Shown here in pieces: positions 53,305-61,609 of a DNA stretch of 64,000 bases. Source of the DNA: Streptomyces hokutonensis (GTDB taxonomy: Bacteria > Actinomycetota > Actinomycetes > Streptomycetales > Streptomycetaceae). How positions within the stretch are numbered: the first letter of the stretch is position 1; each line of letters starts with the position of its first letter. A program made the position numbers and the translations under genes. The notes under the pieces are model-generated. The model saw nothing but the letters and a program-made list of their open reading frames with translations. It had not been told where the DNA came from and ran no database searches. Location of the stretch: assembly GCF_000376565.1 (NCBI RefSeq), contig NZ_BARG01000054.1:89341-153340 (forward strand), written 5' to 3'.

Positions 53305-55185
53305 ATGAACGTTATGGGGGACAAGGCAACTCTGTTGGATACAGGGCGTTTTGTGCAGCCTTCCGACCGGGACGAGACCGGTGAGGGGGAGGCTGTCGAC
53401 GAGGCACGCACACGGCTCGCCGCACAGGCCGGCGACGTCGAGGCGACGAGTGTCCTCGGAGCGATGCTGCTGCGCCGCGGTGATCTCGACGGAGCCGAGC
53501 CCCTGCTGCGTGCCGCCACCGCCGAGGGCGACCGGGCCGCGGCCAACAACCTGGGTGTCCTGCTGCACCAGCGCGGATACGCCGACGAGGCCGCCGGATG
53601 GTGGCGGATCGCCGCCGTCGCCGGTTCCGCCGCCGCCGCGCACGCGCTCGGCCGGTTCCACCGCGAGCGCGGCGACGAACCCGCCGCCGAGTACTGGCTG
53701 CGCCAGTCCGCCGAGCAGGGCCACGCGCTCGGCGCGTACGCCCTCGCCGACCTCCTGGAGCACCGCGGGGACACCGCGGCCGAGCAGTGGATGCGGTCCG
53801 CCGCCGAGCGCGGGCACCGCGAGGCCGCGTACCGGCTGGCGCGCGCGCTTGATCGGCGGACGCCGCACGAGGACGAATACGGGGCGGGGAACGGGATCGG
53901 GGACGGGGGACAGGGCAGCAGGGGCGGGGACGGCGCCGACAGTGGTGCCGGATCGGCCTCCGGAGGGGCCCCTGTTCCCGGCAACGAAGCCGAGCAGTGG
54001 TACCGGCAGGCCGCCGCCCGTGGGCATCAGCGGGCCGCGCTGCAACTCGGGGCGATCCTGGAGAAGCGGGGTGAGCTCAAGGAGGCCGGGCGCTGGTATC
54101 TGACGTCCGCCAAGGACGGCGAGGCCCGTGCCGCCTGCGCGCTCGGATTCCTGCTGCGCGACGCCGGTGACACCGAGAGCGCCGCCGTGTGGTGGCTGCG
54201 CGCCGCCCAGGACGGCGACGGCAACGCGGCCAACGCGCTGGGCGCGCTGCACGCCGAGCGCGGCGAGACACAGACCGCCGAACGGTGGTACCGCGCCGCG
54301 ATGGACGCCGGCGACGTGAACGGCGCGTACAACCTCGGGCTGCTCTGCGCCGAGCAGGCGCGTACCGCGCAGGCCGAGCAGTGGTACCGCCGCGCGGCCT
54401 ACGCCGGACACCGCGAAGCGGCCAACGCGCTCGCCGTGCTGCTGCTCCAGGGCGGCGACGCGACCGGTGCCGAGCCGTGGTTCTCCAAGGCGGCGGAGGC
54501 CGGGAGCGTGGACGCTGCCTTCAACCTGGGGATTCTGTTCGCCGGGCGTGGTGAGGAGGCCGTCGCGCTGCCCTGGTACGAGCGGGCCGCTGCCGCCGGG
54601 CACACGGAAGCGGCGCTCCAGGTCGGGATCGCGCGGCTGCGGGACGGTGACGAGCGGGAGGCCGAACGGCATCTGCGGTGCGCCGCCGGCGGAGGGAGCG
54701 CGGAGGCGGCGTACCGGCTGGCCTCGGTGCTCGACGCGCGGCGGCCGCCGGCGCCCGCGCACGAGCTGGGTGAGCAGGTGCACGAGAAGACCGAGTGCGA
54801 GGAGTGGTACGAGCGGGCGGCCTCGCAGGGGCACCGGCGTGCGCAGGTGCGGGTCGGGATGCTGTCCGCCGCGCGCGGGGACGTCGTCGAGGCGGCTCGG
54901 TGGTACCGGGAGGCGGCCGAGGCCGGGTCTCGTAACGGGGCTTTCAATCTTGGGCTGTTGCTGGCTCGGGAGGGGAGTGAGCCGGAGGCGGCGGTGTGGT
55001 GGGCTCGGGCTGCGGATGCCGGGCATGGGCGGGCGGCGTTGCGGCTGGCTCTGGTTTACGCGCGTCGCGGGGAGCTGGCGGAGGGGCAGCGCTGGGCTGA
55101 TCGGGCGGTGACGCTCGGCCCCGGTGAGGTGTCTGAGCGGGCGGCTCGGTTGCGGGACGCGTTGCGGCAGGAGCTGACGGCGTAG
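53305..55185 (+). CDS. Sel1-repeat (TPR-like) protein
   Basis: A 626-residue soluble protein built of about a dozen Sel1-like helical repeats, such as AANNLGVLLHQRGY and GAYNLGLLCAEQART, broken once by a Gly/Asp-rich linker (about 191-228). A scaffold role is normal for this fold. ATG at 53305 with a weak GGTGG upstream; an ATG four codons later is an alternative. No signal peptide. Its last 80 codons show more A/T at third positions than the rest. It lies between two identical initiator tRNA genes. Confidence 0.85.
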   Translation: MNVMGDKATLLDTGRFVQPSDRDETGEGEAVDEARTRLAAQAGDVEATSVLGAMLLRRGDLDGAEPLLRAATAEGDRAAANNLGVLLHQRGYADEAAGWWRIAAVAGSAAAAHALGRFHRERGDEPAAEYWLRQSAEQGHALGAYALADLLEHRGDTAAEQWMRSAAERGHREAAYRLARALDRRTPHEDEYGAGNGIGDGGQGSRGGDGADSGAGSASGGAPVPGNEAEQWYRQAAARGHQRAALQLGAILEKRGELKEAGRWYLTSAKDGEARAACALGFLLRDAGDTESAAVWWLRAAQDGDGNAANALGALHAERGETQTAERWYRAAMDAGDVNGAYNLGLLCAEQARTAQAEQWYRRAAYAGHREAANALAVLLLQGGDATGAEPWFSKAAEAGSVDAAFNLGILFAGRGEEAVALPWYERAAAAGHTEAALQVGIARLRDGDEREAERHLRCAAGGGSAEAAYRLASVLDARRPPAPAHELGEQVHEKTECEEWYERAASQGHRRAQVRVGMLSAARGDVVEAARWYREAAEAGSRNGAFNLGLLLAREGSEPEAAVWWARAADAGHGRAALRLALVYARRGELAEGQRWADRAVTLGPGEVSERAARLRDALRQELTA

Positions 55186-55225
55186 GGGGTGTTTTTCGCC
55201 CCCGCCGCCCCTACCCGTCCCGTCA

Positions 55226-55300
55226 CTGGGGGCTGCCGCCCCCCCCAGACCCCCGCTTCGGCCCTGAAGGGGCCTCGCCCTCAAACGCCGGACGGGCTGG
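55226..55300. repeat. Streptomyces-type intergenic repeat
   Basis: A 75-bp segment, from the GGGGGCTGCCGCCCCC core through CCCCGCTTCGGCCCTGAAGG to CGCCGGACGGGCTGG, that I recognise as a very common intergenic sequence in Streptomyces. Its function is not known to me. It lies after the Sel1 gene, before the second tRNA promoter. The rest of 55186-55397 is empty of genes. Confidence 0.6.
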
Positions 55301-55355
55301 GTCGTGCCGGACTGGGCTGAGAAGTGAAGGGCTTTGACCTGCGCTGTTAAACGAT

Positions 55356-55385
55356 TTGCTTCTGTCGGTACGACTGACGTAGTGT
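55356..55385 (+). promoter_or_regulatory. Promoter of second tRNA-fMet
   Basis: TTGCTT (55356-55361) and TAGTGT (55380-55385) with an 18-base spacer; start expected near 55391, seven bases before the tRNA 5' end. Confidence 0.5.
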
Positions 55386-55397
55386 CGTGTTTACCGA

Positions 55398-55471
55398 CGC
55401 GGGGTGGAGCAGCTCGGTAGCTCGCTGGGCTCATAACCCAGAGGTCGCAGGTTCAAATCCTGTCCCCGCTA
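55398..55471 (+). tRNA. Initiator tRNA-fMet (CAT), second copy
   Basis: A 74-nt gene identical in sequence to the one at 53025, with CAT anticodon, GGG/CCC anticodon stem and C1:T72 mismatch; CCA is not encoded. Flanks differ from the other copy apart from ACTGA just after it. Followed by a terminator with T-run. Confidence 0.96.
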
Positions 55472-55478
55472 CTGAAGG

Positions 55479-55522
55479 CCGAGGGCCGGAGTCCAGCACA
55501 TGGATTCCGGCCCTCGGTGTTT
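55479..55522 (+). terminator. Terminator after second tRNA-fMet
   Basis: CCGAGGGCCGGAGTCC (55479-55494) pairs with GGATTCCGGCCCTCGG (55502-55517), one G-T pair, then TGTTT. It touches the end of the convergent ABC lipoprotein gene. Confidence 0.85.
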
Positions 55523-56668
55523 CTACGGCTGGTGGCCGACCGCCTCCTCGTAGAGGGAGCGGTCCACGGTTCGTGACTCCGGGAGCGGGGTGCCCTTGGA
55601 CACGCCCGACGCCTTGTACGCGGCCTGGAGGCGAGTCGTCGTTCCGGCGCGGATCTCCCAGTCCATCGTGAGCGACGGGGTTGATTTCAGGACCGTCTCG
55701 TCCGTCTTGAGGAGTTTCGCGAGGTACGTGACGAAGGTGGGGTCGTTCTTGTAGTCGCCCGCGAAGTACGTGTTCACCGTGCGGATGTAGGCCCGGAGGA
55801 GGGCCACGCCGGCATCCACGTCGTCGTGCAGGAGGCTGCGGCCGTAGAGCATGCCGCCCAGGGGTTCGCCGAGGGGCTGGCCGCCCAGGAAGGCGTACGC
55901 GGGGTTGTCGTCGACCTTGCGCCAGACCGGGTCGAGGAGCCACGCGGAGTCGACGCCGCCGTTCTGGAGGGCGGTGAGGACGTCGGCCGAGCCGAGCTGC
56001 TGGTACTGGATCTTGTCGAGGCCGCCGCCGTGGGTCGCGAGGGCCCTCTCCATGGGGTACGCGATCACCGAGCCCTTGCCGATCATCGTGCCCATCCTGC
56101 GCCCGGCCATCCGGACGTCCGCCGCCGCCTCGCCCTTCTTCAGCTTCACCCACAGGCCGCTCTTGGACTCGGGGTCGGGCGAGAAGTTCCCGGCGACCCA
56201 CTTGATGTCGAAGCCGCCCTTGATCCCGTTCATGACGGCCGCCTCCGGTGCCGCCCACATCGCGTCGATGTCCCCCTTCGCGAGGAGGGGGAGCGCGTCC
56301 GGGGTCGGCAGCACCTTGAGCGTGACGTCCAGGCCCTCCTTCTTGAACTCGCCCTTGTCCAGGGCGACTTCGAGCGGGGCCACGTACTCGGCGCTCAGCG
56401 TTCCCGTCGCGATCGTCAACTTCGTTGTCTTGGCGAGGGGTTGCGGGGCGGGGGTGAGCGGCTTGCAGCGGGCCGGGGCGCGGGTGGGGGAGAGGTCCGC
56501 CGGGTCGGTCCAGGACGAGGTGCCGCAGCCGGTCACCGGCTTGACCGCGCGGTTGCCTGCGGCCGCCGTGGCCGAACTCCCGGAGTCGTCCGCGTACTTG
56601 GACGAACAGCCCGCCGACGCCAGCACCGCCGCCACGACGACCACCACACCGTACGTACGACGTCTCAC
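55523..56668 (-). CDS. ABC transporter substrate-binding lipoprotein (NMT1/SsuA-like)
   Basis: A 381-residue lipoprotein: MRRRTYGVVVVVAAVLASAG then Cys. After a Thr/Pro-rich link the binding fold begins at TKLTIATGTLSAEYVAPLEVAL and follows the NMT1/SsuA pattern (GDIDAMWAAPEAA, GSVIAYPME). Two further Cys (in GCG and RCK) precede the fold. The GTG at 56668 overlaps the permease stop (GTGA). Ligand may be a sulfonate, nitrate or thiamine precursor; not decidable here. Confidence 0.87.
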   Translation of the reverse strand: MRRRTYGVVVVVAAVLASAGCSSKYADDSGSSATAAAGNRAVKPVTGCGTSSWTDPADLSPTRAPARCKPLTPAPQPLAKTTKLTIATGTLSAEYVAPLEVALDKGEFKKEGLDVTLKVLPTPDALPLLAKGDIDAMWAAPEAAVMNGIKGGFDIKWVAGNFSPDPESKSGLWVKLKKGEAAADVRMAGRRMGTMIGKGSVIAYPMERALATHGGGLDKIQYQQLGSADVLTALQNGGVDSAWLLDPVWRKVDDNPAYAFLGGQPLGEPLGGMLYGRSLLHDDVDAGVALLRAYIRTVNTYFAGDYKNDPTFVTYLAKLLKTDETVLKSTPSLTMDWEIRAGTTTRLQAAYKASGVSKGTPLPESRTVDRSLYEEAVGHQP

Positions 56669-57528
56669 GACTGCCCCCGTCCTCGGTCCCGCGGTGCCCA
56701 CGGTGTGAGCAACCGGCCCGCCACGCGCACCAGTTCGGAGAAGACGACCCCCAGGACCGCGACGCACACGATGCCGACGAACATCACGTCGTTCTGGAAC
56801 AGCGCGCGGGAGTCGAAGATCAGGTGGCCCAGGCCGTTCGTCGCGGCGATCTGTTCCGAGGCGACGATGACCAGGACGGCCACGCCCGCCGCGATCCGCG
56901 CGCCGACCAGGACCGCGGGGAGGGAGGCCGGGAGGAGGACGTGGCGGAACATCTGCCAGGGGGAGGCGCCGAAGACCTGGCCCGCGTCGCGGTGGCCGGA
57001 GGGGATCGCGACGACCGCCGACATCGTCGAGATCCACACGAAGAAGAACACCGTGGCGGCCACCAGGGCCAGTTGGGGGCCTTCGCCGAGGCCGAACATG
57101 TTCAGGAAGATGGGTAGCAGAGCCAGCTTCGGTACGACGTACAGGGCGTCCAACAGCGGTTCCAGCGCGGCCCGTACGAGTGAGAGGGAGCCCATCAGCA
57201 GGCCCAGGGCGTAGCCGGCCGCCGTGCCGATCGCGTAGCCGCCCAGGACGCGCCGGGTGGTGGCCCACACGTCCGGCCACAGGTCGCCTGCGGTGGCCCG
57301 GTCCCAGCCGTCGGAGAGGATCGTGGAGGGGGCCGGGTAGACGCGGGGGTCTATCCAGCCCTGGGTGGCGGCCAGTTGCCACCACAGGATCAGGGCGAGG
57401 GGCACGGCCACGGCGAGGGACAGTTCCAGGGCGCGCCGGCGGCGGTGGGTGCGTACGGGATGGAGTTCGTGCGGACCGGGGCGGCGGACCAGGACCGCGT
57501 CCTCGCGGCCGGGGGCGACGGTCGTCAT
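56665..57528 (-). CDS. ABC transporter permease (SsuC/TauC-like)
   Basis: A 287-residue membrane protein with about six helices and the EAA loop AGQVFGASPWQMFRHVLLP. N-terminal 35 residues are charged. ATG at 57528 (MTTVAPGRED) overlaps the ATPase stop; the frame open to 57561 lies within the ATPase gene. It forms the channel with the lipoprotein and ATPase next to it. Confidence 0.9.
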   Translation of the reverse strand: MTTVAPGREDAVLVRRPGPHELHPVRTHRRRRALELSLAVAVPLALILWWQLAATQGWIDPRVYPAPSTILSDGWDRATAGDLWPDVWATTRRVLGGYAIGTAAGYALGLLMGSLSLVRAALEPLLDALYVVPKLALLPIFLNMFGLGEGPQLALVAATVFFFVWISTMSAVVAIPSGHRDAGQVFGASPWQMFRHVLLPASLPAVLVGARIAAGVAVLVIVASEQIAATNGLGHLIFDSRALFQNDVMFVGIVCVAVLGVVFSELVRVAGRLLTPWAPRDRGRGQS

Positions 57529-58292
57529 GCGGGCACCGCCTCTTTCCGCAGGAGCTCCCACAACTCGCTTTTCAGGGCGGTGAATTCGGTGGTGTCGCGG
57601 ATGTCGCCAGTGCGTGGGCGCGGGAACGGCGGACGGTGTTCGGCGATGATCCGGCCCGGGCGTGCGGACATCACCAGCACGCGGTCACCGAGCACGAGTG
57701 CCTCCTCCAGGCTGTGCGTGATGAAGAGGGTGGTGGTGCGCAACGCCTGGGTGAGGTCGAGGAGTTCGTCCTGGAGGATCGTGCGGAGCTGGGCGTCCAG
57801 GGCGGCGAACGGCTCGTCCATCAGCAGGAGTTCGGGTTCTACGGCCAGAGCGCGGGCGATGGCGACCCGCTGGCGCATGCCGCCGGAGAGGGTCGCGGGG
57901 TAGGCGTCCGCGAATTCGGCCAGGCCCATGCGGGTCAGCCACTCGTCGGCGCGGGCGTTGGCCTCGCGGCGCGGGACGCGCTGGACGTCCAGGCCGAAGC
58001 GGACGTTGGCGCGGACCGACTTCCAGTCGTAGATGCCGTAGTCCTGGAAGATCATGGCCGCCGGGCGCGGGCTGGACGTGCGGATCTCCAGGGTGCCCGT
58101 GCTGGGGCGCAGGAGGCCTGCGGCGATACGGAGGAGCGTGGATTTTCCGCAGCCGGACGGGCCGACCAGGCAGACGAACTCGCCGGGGGCGACGGTGAGT
58201 TCGAGCGGGCCGAGGGCGTGGACCTGGTGCGGGGCGCGGCCGAAGGCGCGGGTCAGTCGGGTGGCGTGGAGTTTTGGGTGCGGGTCTCCCAC
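57525..58292 (-). CDS. ABC transporter ATPase (SsuB/TauB-like)
   Basis: A 255-residue ATPase: Walker A GPSGCGKST, signature LSGGMRQR, Walker B LLLMDEPFAALD, H-loop THSLEEA. Residue choice fits the nitrate/sulfonate/taurine subfamily. GTG at 58292 with AGGAG close upstream. It is first in the three-gene operon, which runs ATPase, permease, lipoprotein with two four-base overlaps. Confidence 0.92.
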   Translation of the reverse strand: MGDPHPKLHATRLTRAFGRAPHQVHALGPLELTVAPGEFVCLVGPSGCGKSTLLRIAAGLLRPSTGTLEIRTSSPRPAAMIFQDYGIYDWKSVRANVRFGLDVQRVPRREANARADEWLTRMGLAEFADAYPATLSGGMRQRVAIARALAVEPELLLMDEPFAALDAQLRTILQDELLDLTQALRTTTLFITHSLEEALVLGDRVLVMSARPGRIIAEHRPPFPRPRTGDIRDTTEFTALKSELWELLRKEAVPA

Positions 58293-58416
58293 GGTTGCTC
58301 CTCGCGGAGTTCGGTACGGGTGTCGGTCCGGGGGGTGGGGAGTGCCGCACGACGATATGACGGACCGTCAGATTCGGGAAGGCTGTACGCGACATGAGTC
58401 CGTGGACAGCACAAAG

Positions 58417-58447
58417 CCCCGGCCTCCGTGTCGAACGGATGCCGGGG
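58417..58447 (-). terminator. Terminator of the Fur-family gene
   Basis: CCCCGGC-CTCCGT (58417-58429) pairs with ACGGA-GCCGGGG (58435-58447) with one mismatch around GTGTCGA; on the minus strand it is followed by GCTTTGT. Confidence 0.75.
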
Positions 58448-58463
58448 CCGGTGCGAGGACTTG

Positions 58464-58880
58464 CTACGCGCTCGCGCAGTTGGGGCACAGTCCGCGGTAC
58501 GTCACCTCGACGTCCGAGACCGTGAAGCCGAAGCGCTCCGAGTCGGGGAGGTCGGCGAGGGGGTTACCGCTCGGGTGGACGTCGCGGATCTGGCCGCAGT
58601 TGGCGCAGACCAGGTGGTGGTGCGGGCTGTGCGCGTTCGGGTCGTAGCGCTTGGCGCGCTTGTCCGTGGCGACTTCGAGGACCTCGCCGAGGGAGACCAG
58701 CTCGCCCAGCGTGTTGTAGACCGTCGCCCGGGAGATCTCGGGGAGCTTGGCCACGGCGCGGGAGTGGACCTCGTCGGCGGTCAGGTGGACGTGGTCGCCG
58801 TCGAGCACTTCGGCCACGACGCGCCGCTGTGCGGTCATCCGCCATCCGCGTCCGCGCAGCCGCTCCAGAAGGTCACTCAT
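58464..58880 (-). CDS. Fur-family metal/peroxide regulator
   Basis: A 138-residue Fur protein. Helix-turn-helix (about 20-70, with ISRATVYNTLGELVSLGEV), the metal-site segment HSPHHHLVCANCGQI and a second CPNC pair at the C-terminus, giving the structural zinc site. Which metal or peroxide it senses cannot be said; PerR-like and CatR/FurA-type proteins have this layout. ATG at 58880. A TTGGA-N5-TCCAA dyad at 58946 lies in its upstream region and may be its own operator. Confidence 0.9.
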   Translation of the reverse strand: MSDLLERLRGRGWRMTAQRRVVAEVLDGDHVHLTADEVHSRAVAKLPEISRATVYNTLGELVSLGEVLEVATDKRAKRYDPNAHSPHHHLVCANCGQIRDVHPSGNPLADLPDSERFGFTVSDVEVTYRGLCPNCASA

Positions 58881-58945
58881 GCAGGCCAGCCTAACAGCAA
58901 CGTGACCAGTTCCCGAATAGGTGTGACTTTGGAGGGCTGCTGGAC

Positions 58946-58960
58946 TTGGACTGAATCCAA
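58946..58960. promoter_or_regulatory. Dyad upstream of Fur-family gene
   Basis: TTGGACTGAATCCAA: perfect 5-bp arms around CTGAA, 66-80 bases before the Fur start codon. Size and base content are compatible with a Fur-type site, so autoregulation is possible. Confidence 0.4.
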
Positions 58961-58978
58961 CTACCCGGGTCGGGGTTG

Positions 58979-59371
58979 TCAGGCCGGTACCTGCTGTCGC
59001 GCGGGTGCCCAGCAGCGGATGATGTCGCGGACCGAGACGATGCCGGCGGGCTCGGCGCGGTCGAGGACGATGAGGTGGCGGAAGCCGCCGTGGGCCATCG
59101 CGCTCGCTGCGTCCTCCAGCGTCCAGGCCGGGGTGGCGAACACGACGTCGGTGGTGGTGTGGGCGTGGGCGCGCTCGGTGTCCGGGTTCTGGCCCCGGCC
59201 GATCGAGTTGAGGATGTCCCGTTCGGTGAGGATCCCGATGCCGCCGGCGTCGGGGTCGAGGACGACGGCCGCGCCGACGTGGCGCGAGGACATCAGGGCG
59301 GCTGCCTGGCGGAGGGTGTGGGCGGGGCCGATGGTGAGAACCACCGTGCTCATGGCGTCGCGGACCAACAT
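58979..59371 (-). CDS. Two-CBS-domain protein
   Basis: A 130-residue protein with two CBS motifs: first AAALMSSRHVGAAVVLD with ILTERDIL, second ASAMAHGGFRHLIVLD with IVSVRDII. Pairs of CBS domains bind adenine nucleotides. ATG at 59371; AGGAGGT lies eleven bases upstream, a strong site somewhat far. Partner unknown; not coupled to its neighbours. Confidence 0.9.
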   Translation of the reverse strand: MLVRDAMSTVVLTIGPAHTLRQAAALMSSRHVGAAVVLDPDAGGIGILTERDILNSIGRGQNPDTERAHAHTTTDVVFATPAWTLEDAASAMAHGGFRHLIVLDRAEPAGIVSVRDIIRCWAPARQQVPA

Positions 59372-59523
59372 GGGATGAGGCCACCTCCTAGGGAATCCGG
59401 ATGAGCTAGTTCCCGGATTCACAAGTTCACAAGTGGGGGGACTCTCAGAGTCGCAGGTAAAGCACGGGTCAACAAGAGGGCGCGCGCGGCCGGTTGGGGG
59501 CGTGTGCGGGCGTCTCGTTGTGC

Positions 59524-60324
59524 TCAGTAGCGCATGTTGAGATACCCCAGGAACTCGTCGTGCAGGATTCCGTTCGACGCCGCCGCGTTGCCGCTGTGGG
59601 GGCCCGGGCGGCCGTCGAGGCCTGTGAAGGTGCCGCCGGCCTCGGTGACGATGATCGCGTTGGCGGCCATGTCCCAGAGGGAGAGTTCGGGTTCGGCGCA
59701 GATGTCGACCGAGCCCTCGGCGACCATCATGTAGGGCCAGAAGTCGCCGTACGCGCGCGTGCGCCACACCTCGCGGGTCAGGTCGAGGAAGCCGCCGAGC
59801 CGGCCCTGGTCCTCCCAGCCGGTGAGCGAGGAGTACGCGAAGGAGGCGTCCGTCAGTTTCGAGACCTGGGAGACGCGGAGTCGGGACGCGGAGGACAGGC
59901 TGCGCCCGGTGTAGGCGCCGTGGCCCTTCGCGGCCCACCAGCGGCGGCCCAGCGCGGGCGCGGAGACCAGGCCCACGACGGGCTGGTAGCCGCCCTCCGC
60001 CGCCTCCGTCAGGGAGATCAGCGTGGCCCACACCGGGACGCCGCGTACGTAGTTCTTGGTGCCGTCGATCGGGTCGATCACCCAGCGGCGGGGGCCGGTG
60101 CCCTCGACGCCGTACTCCTCGCCGATCACCGCGTCGCGCGGGCGGGCGCGCTGGAGATGGCCGCGGATCAGTTCCTCGGCCGCCTTGTCCGCCTCGCTGA
60201 CCGGAGTCATGTCCGGCTTGGTCTCGACCTTGAGATCGAGCGCCTTGAACCGGGCGGTCGTCGCGGCGTCGGCGGCGTCCGCGAGGACGTGGGCGAGGCG
60301 CAGGTCATCGTGATAGTCGGCCAT
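59524..60324 (-). CDS. hisN: Histidinol-phosphatase HisN (inositol monophosphatase family)
   Basis: A 266-residue Mg-dependent phosphatase of the inositol monophosphatase superfamily. Metal ligands: Glu69 (GEEYG), Asp84 and Asp87 in DPIDGTKN, and the later SLWDMAAN Asp. In actinobacteria, this family member performs the histidinol phosphate step, known as HisN; the WDMAAN variant and neighbourhood fit. Start ATG at 60324. It is divergent from the TetR gene. Confidence 0.85.
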   Translation of the reverse strand: MADYHDDLRLAHVLADAADAATTARFKALDLKVETKPDMTPVSEADKAAEELIRGHLQRARPRDAVIGEEYGVEGTGPRRWVIDPIDGTKNYVRGVPVWATLISLTEAAEGGYQPVVGLVSAPALGRRWWAAKGHGAYTGRSLSSASRLRVSQVSKLTDASFAYSSLTGWEDQGRLGGFLDLTREVWRTRAYGDFWPYMMVAEGSVDICAEPELSLWDMAANAIIVTEAGGTFTGLDGRPGPHSGNAAASNGILHDEFLGYLNMRY

Positions 60325-60514
60325 GCGTGAACCGTATCTTCAGGGGTCGGGGCGGGGCTACAGGGTCCGGTGGGCGGACCGTGAGGTGAGGGGTCCCAGG
60401 AGGGGCCCGGGAGGGACCTCCAAGAGAGCGCCCTGGCCGGCCCCGGCCCGGCGTCTCCGCCCCAACTCCCGCGCGCAATGGCCGAAGTGCGCCCCCCGGC
60501 GCAGCCGCGAACCC

Positions 60515-60543
60515 TTGACAGTGCTCCCGTGCGCGTCAAATCT
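60515..60543 (+). promoter_or_regulatory. Possible tetR promoter/operator
   Basis: TTGACA (60515-60520) with AAATCT (60538-60543) after 17 bases; TTGAC also forms a dyad with GTCAA (60534-60538) across it, so a repressor could cover the promoter. Confidence 0.4.
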
Positions 60544-60577
60544 GGGCGCAGAGCCGCTCGTCCCCGGGAGGCGAATG

Positions 60578-61195
60578 ATGCCTGCAGCGCGGGAATCCCT
60601 GTTGGACGCCGCCTATACGGCGCTGGCCCGCAGGTCGTGGTCCACCGTACGGATGGTGGACGTGGCCGCCGCGGCCGGAGTGTCCCGGCAGACGCTGTAC
60701 AACGAGTTCGGCAGCAAGGAGGGGCTCGCGCGGGCGCTGGTCAGAAGGGAGGCCGACGGCTATCTCGTCGGCGTCGACCGGGCCCTGGGCGCGCATGCCG
60801 ACGCCCGTGAGCGGCTGACCGCGACCGCCGAGTGGACCACGTCGGCGGCCCGGGAGAACGCGCTGGTGCGGGCCATGCTCACCGGCTGCTGGAGCGAGCG
60901 GCTGCCCTCGCCGACCCTGTCCGCGGTGCCGTCCTCCTCCGCCGTGCCGGCACAGCGCCGGGCCGACGGGCCGCTGCCCTCGCCGGGCGACTTCGTGGCC
61001 GTGGTCCGCGACCGTGCCGTGGCCGCGCTCGCCGGACCCGGAGCGCCCCGGCCTGACACCGCCGACCTGGCCCGCTCCTGCGAACTCGTCGTACGCCTCG
61101 CCCTGTCCTGCGTGGCGGCGCCACCGGGCGAGGGCGGTGTCGGCGAACTCGTACGGAGTGCGCTGACGCCCGCCCACCGGGCCCTGCTGACCTAG
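60578..61195 (+). CDS. TetR-family transcriptional regulator
   Basis: A 205-residue TetR regulator. The DNA-binding helix-turn-helix is VDVAAAAGVSRQTLYNEFGSKEGL (near residues 30-55, described in two parts). The C-terminal ligand domain has a Pro/Ser-rich segment (SSSAVPAQRRADGPLPS). GGAGG lies before two adjacent ATGs; the one at 60578 has the better distance. It is convergent with the SMR exporter, four bases apart, so control of that gene is plausible. Confidence 0.88.
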   Translation: MPAARESLLDAAYTALARRSWSTVRMVDVAAAAGVSRQTLYNEFGSKEGLARALVRREADGYLVGVDRALGAHADARERLTATAEWTTSAARENALVRAMLTGCWSERLPSPTLSAVPSSSAVPAQRRADGPLPSPGDFVAVVRDRAVAALAGPGAPRPDTADLARSCELVVRLALSCVAAPPGEGGVGELVRSALTPAHRALLT

Positions 61196-61199
61196 GGGT

Positions 61200-61523
61200 T
61201 CAGTGCGCGGAACCGGACAGCTGGAGTCCGATCACCCCGACGATGACGAAGCTGATCGACACGAGCTTCAGCGTCGACACCAGGTCGCCGAGGAAGGCCA
61301 TCCCGTAGATCGCGGTGCCGGCCGCGCCGATGCCGGTCCACACGGCGTACGCGGGGCCCACGTCGAGCTTCTTCAGGGAGAGGGTGAGCAGACCGAAGCT
61401 GCCGAGCGCGAAGGTGCAGAAGGCGACCGTCGGCCACAGGCGCGTGAAGCCGTGGGACAGCTTCAGGCACACGGCGAACCCGGTCTCCAGAATTCCGGCC
61501 ACGACAACCAGCAGCCACGCCAT
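61200..61523 (-). CDS. SMR-family exporter (SugE/Gdx-like)
   Basis: A 107-residue four-helix small multidrug resistance protein. The essential Glu lies in GILETGFAV in helix 1, and YAVWTGIGAAGTAIYG is the family signature, of the SugE/guanidinium exporter kind rather than the EmrE kind. It exchanges cations for protons as a dimer. GGAGGA precedes the ATG. No guanidine riboswitch is visible upstream. A GTGC-N6-GCAC dyad overlaps its -10-like CATAAT (61552-61565). Confidence 0.87.
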   Translation of the reverse strand: MAWLLVVVAGILETGFAVCLKLSHGFTRLWPTVAFCTFALGSFGLLTLSLKKLDVGPAYAVWTGIGAAGTAIYGMAFLGDLVSTLKLVSISFVIVGVIGLQLSGSAH

Positions 61524-61609
61524 GTGCTGTCCTCCCGTTTGTCCGGCTCGGTGCGATTATGCACTTACCGAACTTGAGTCCCCACAAACACGCGGTGGTC
61601 AGCCGGTGA

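Noticed and set aside
53025..55471. Prophage or integrative element between duplicated tRNA ends
   Set aside because: Both tRNAs are complete, only a Sel1-repeat gene lies between, and no integrase or att-like partial repeat is present.
61524..61609. Guanidine riboswitch before the SMR exporter
   Set aside because: Only about 86 bases separate the gene from rsgA and I see no conserved guanidine-riboswitch elements there.
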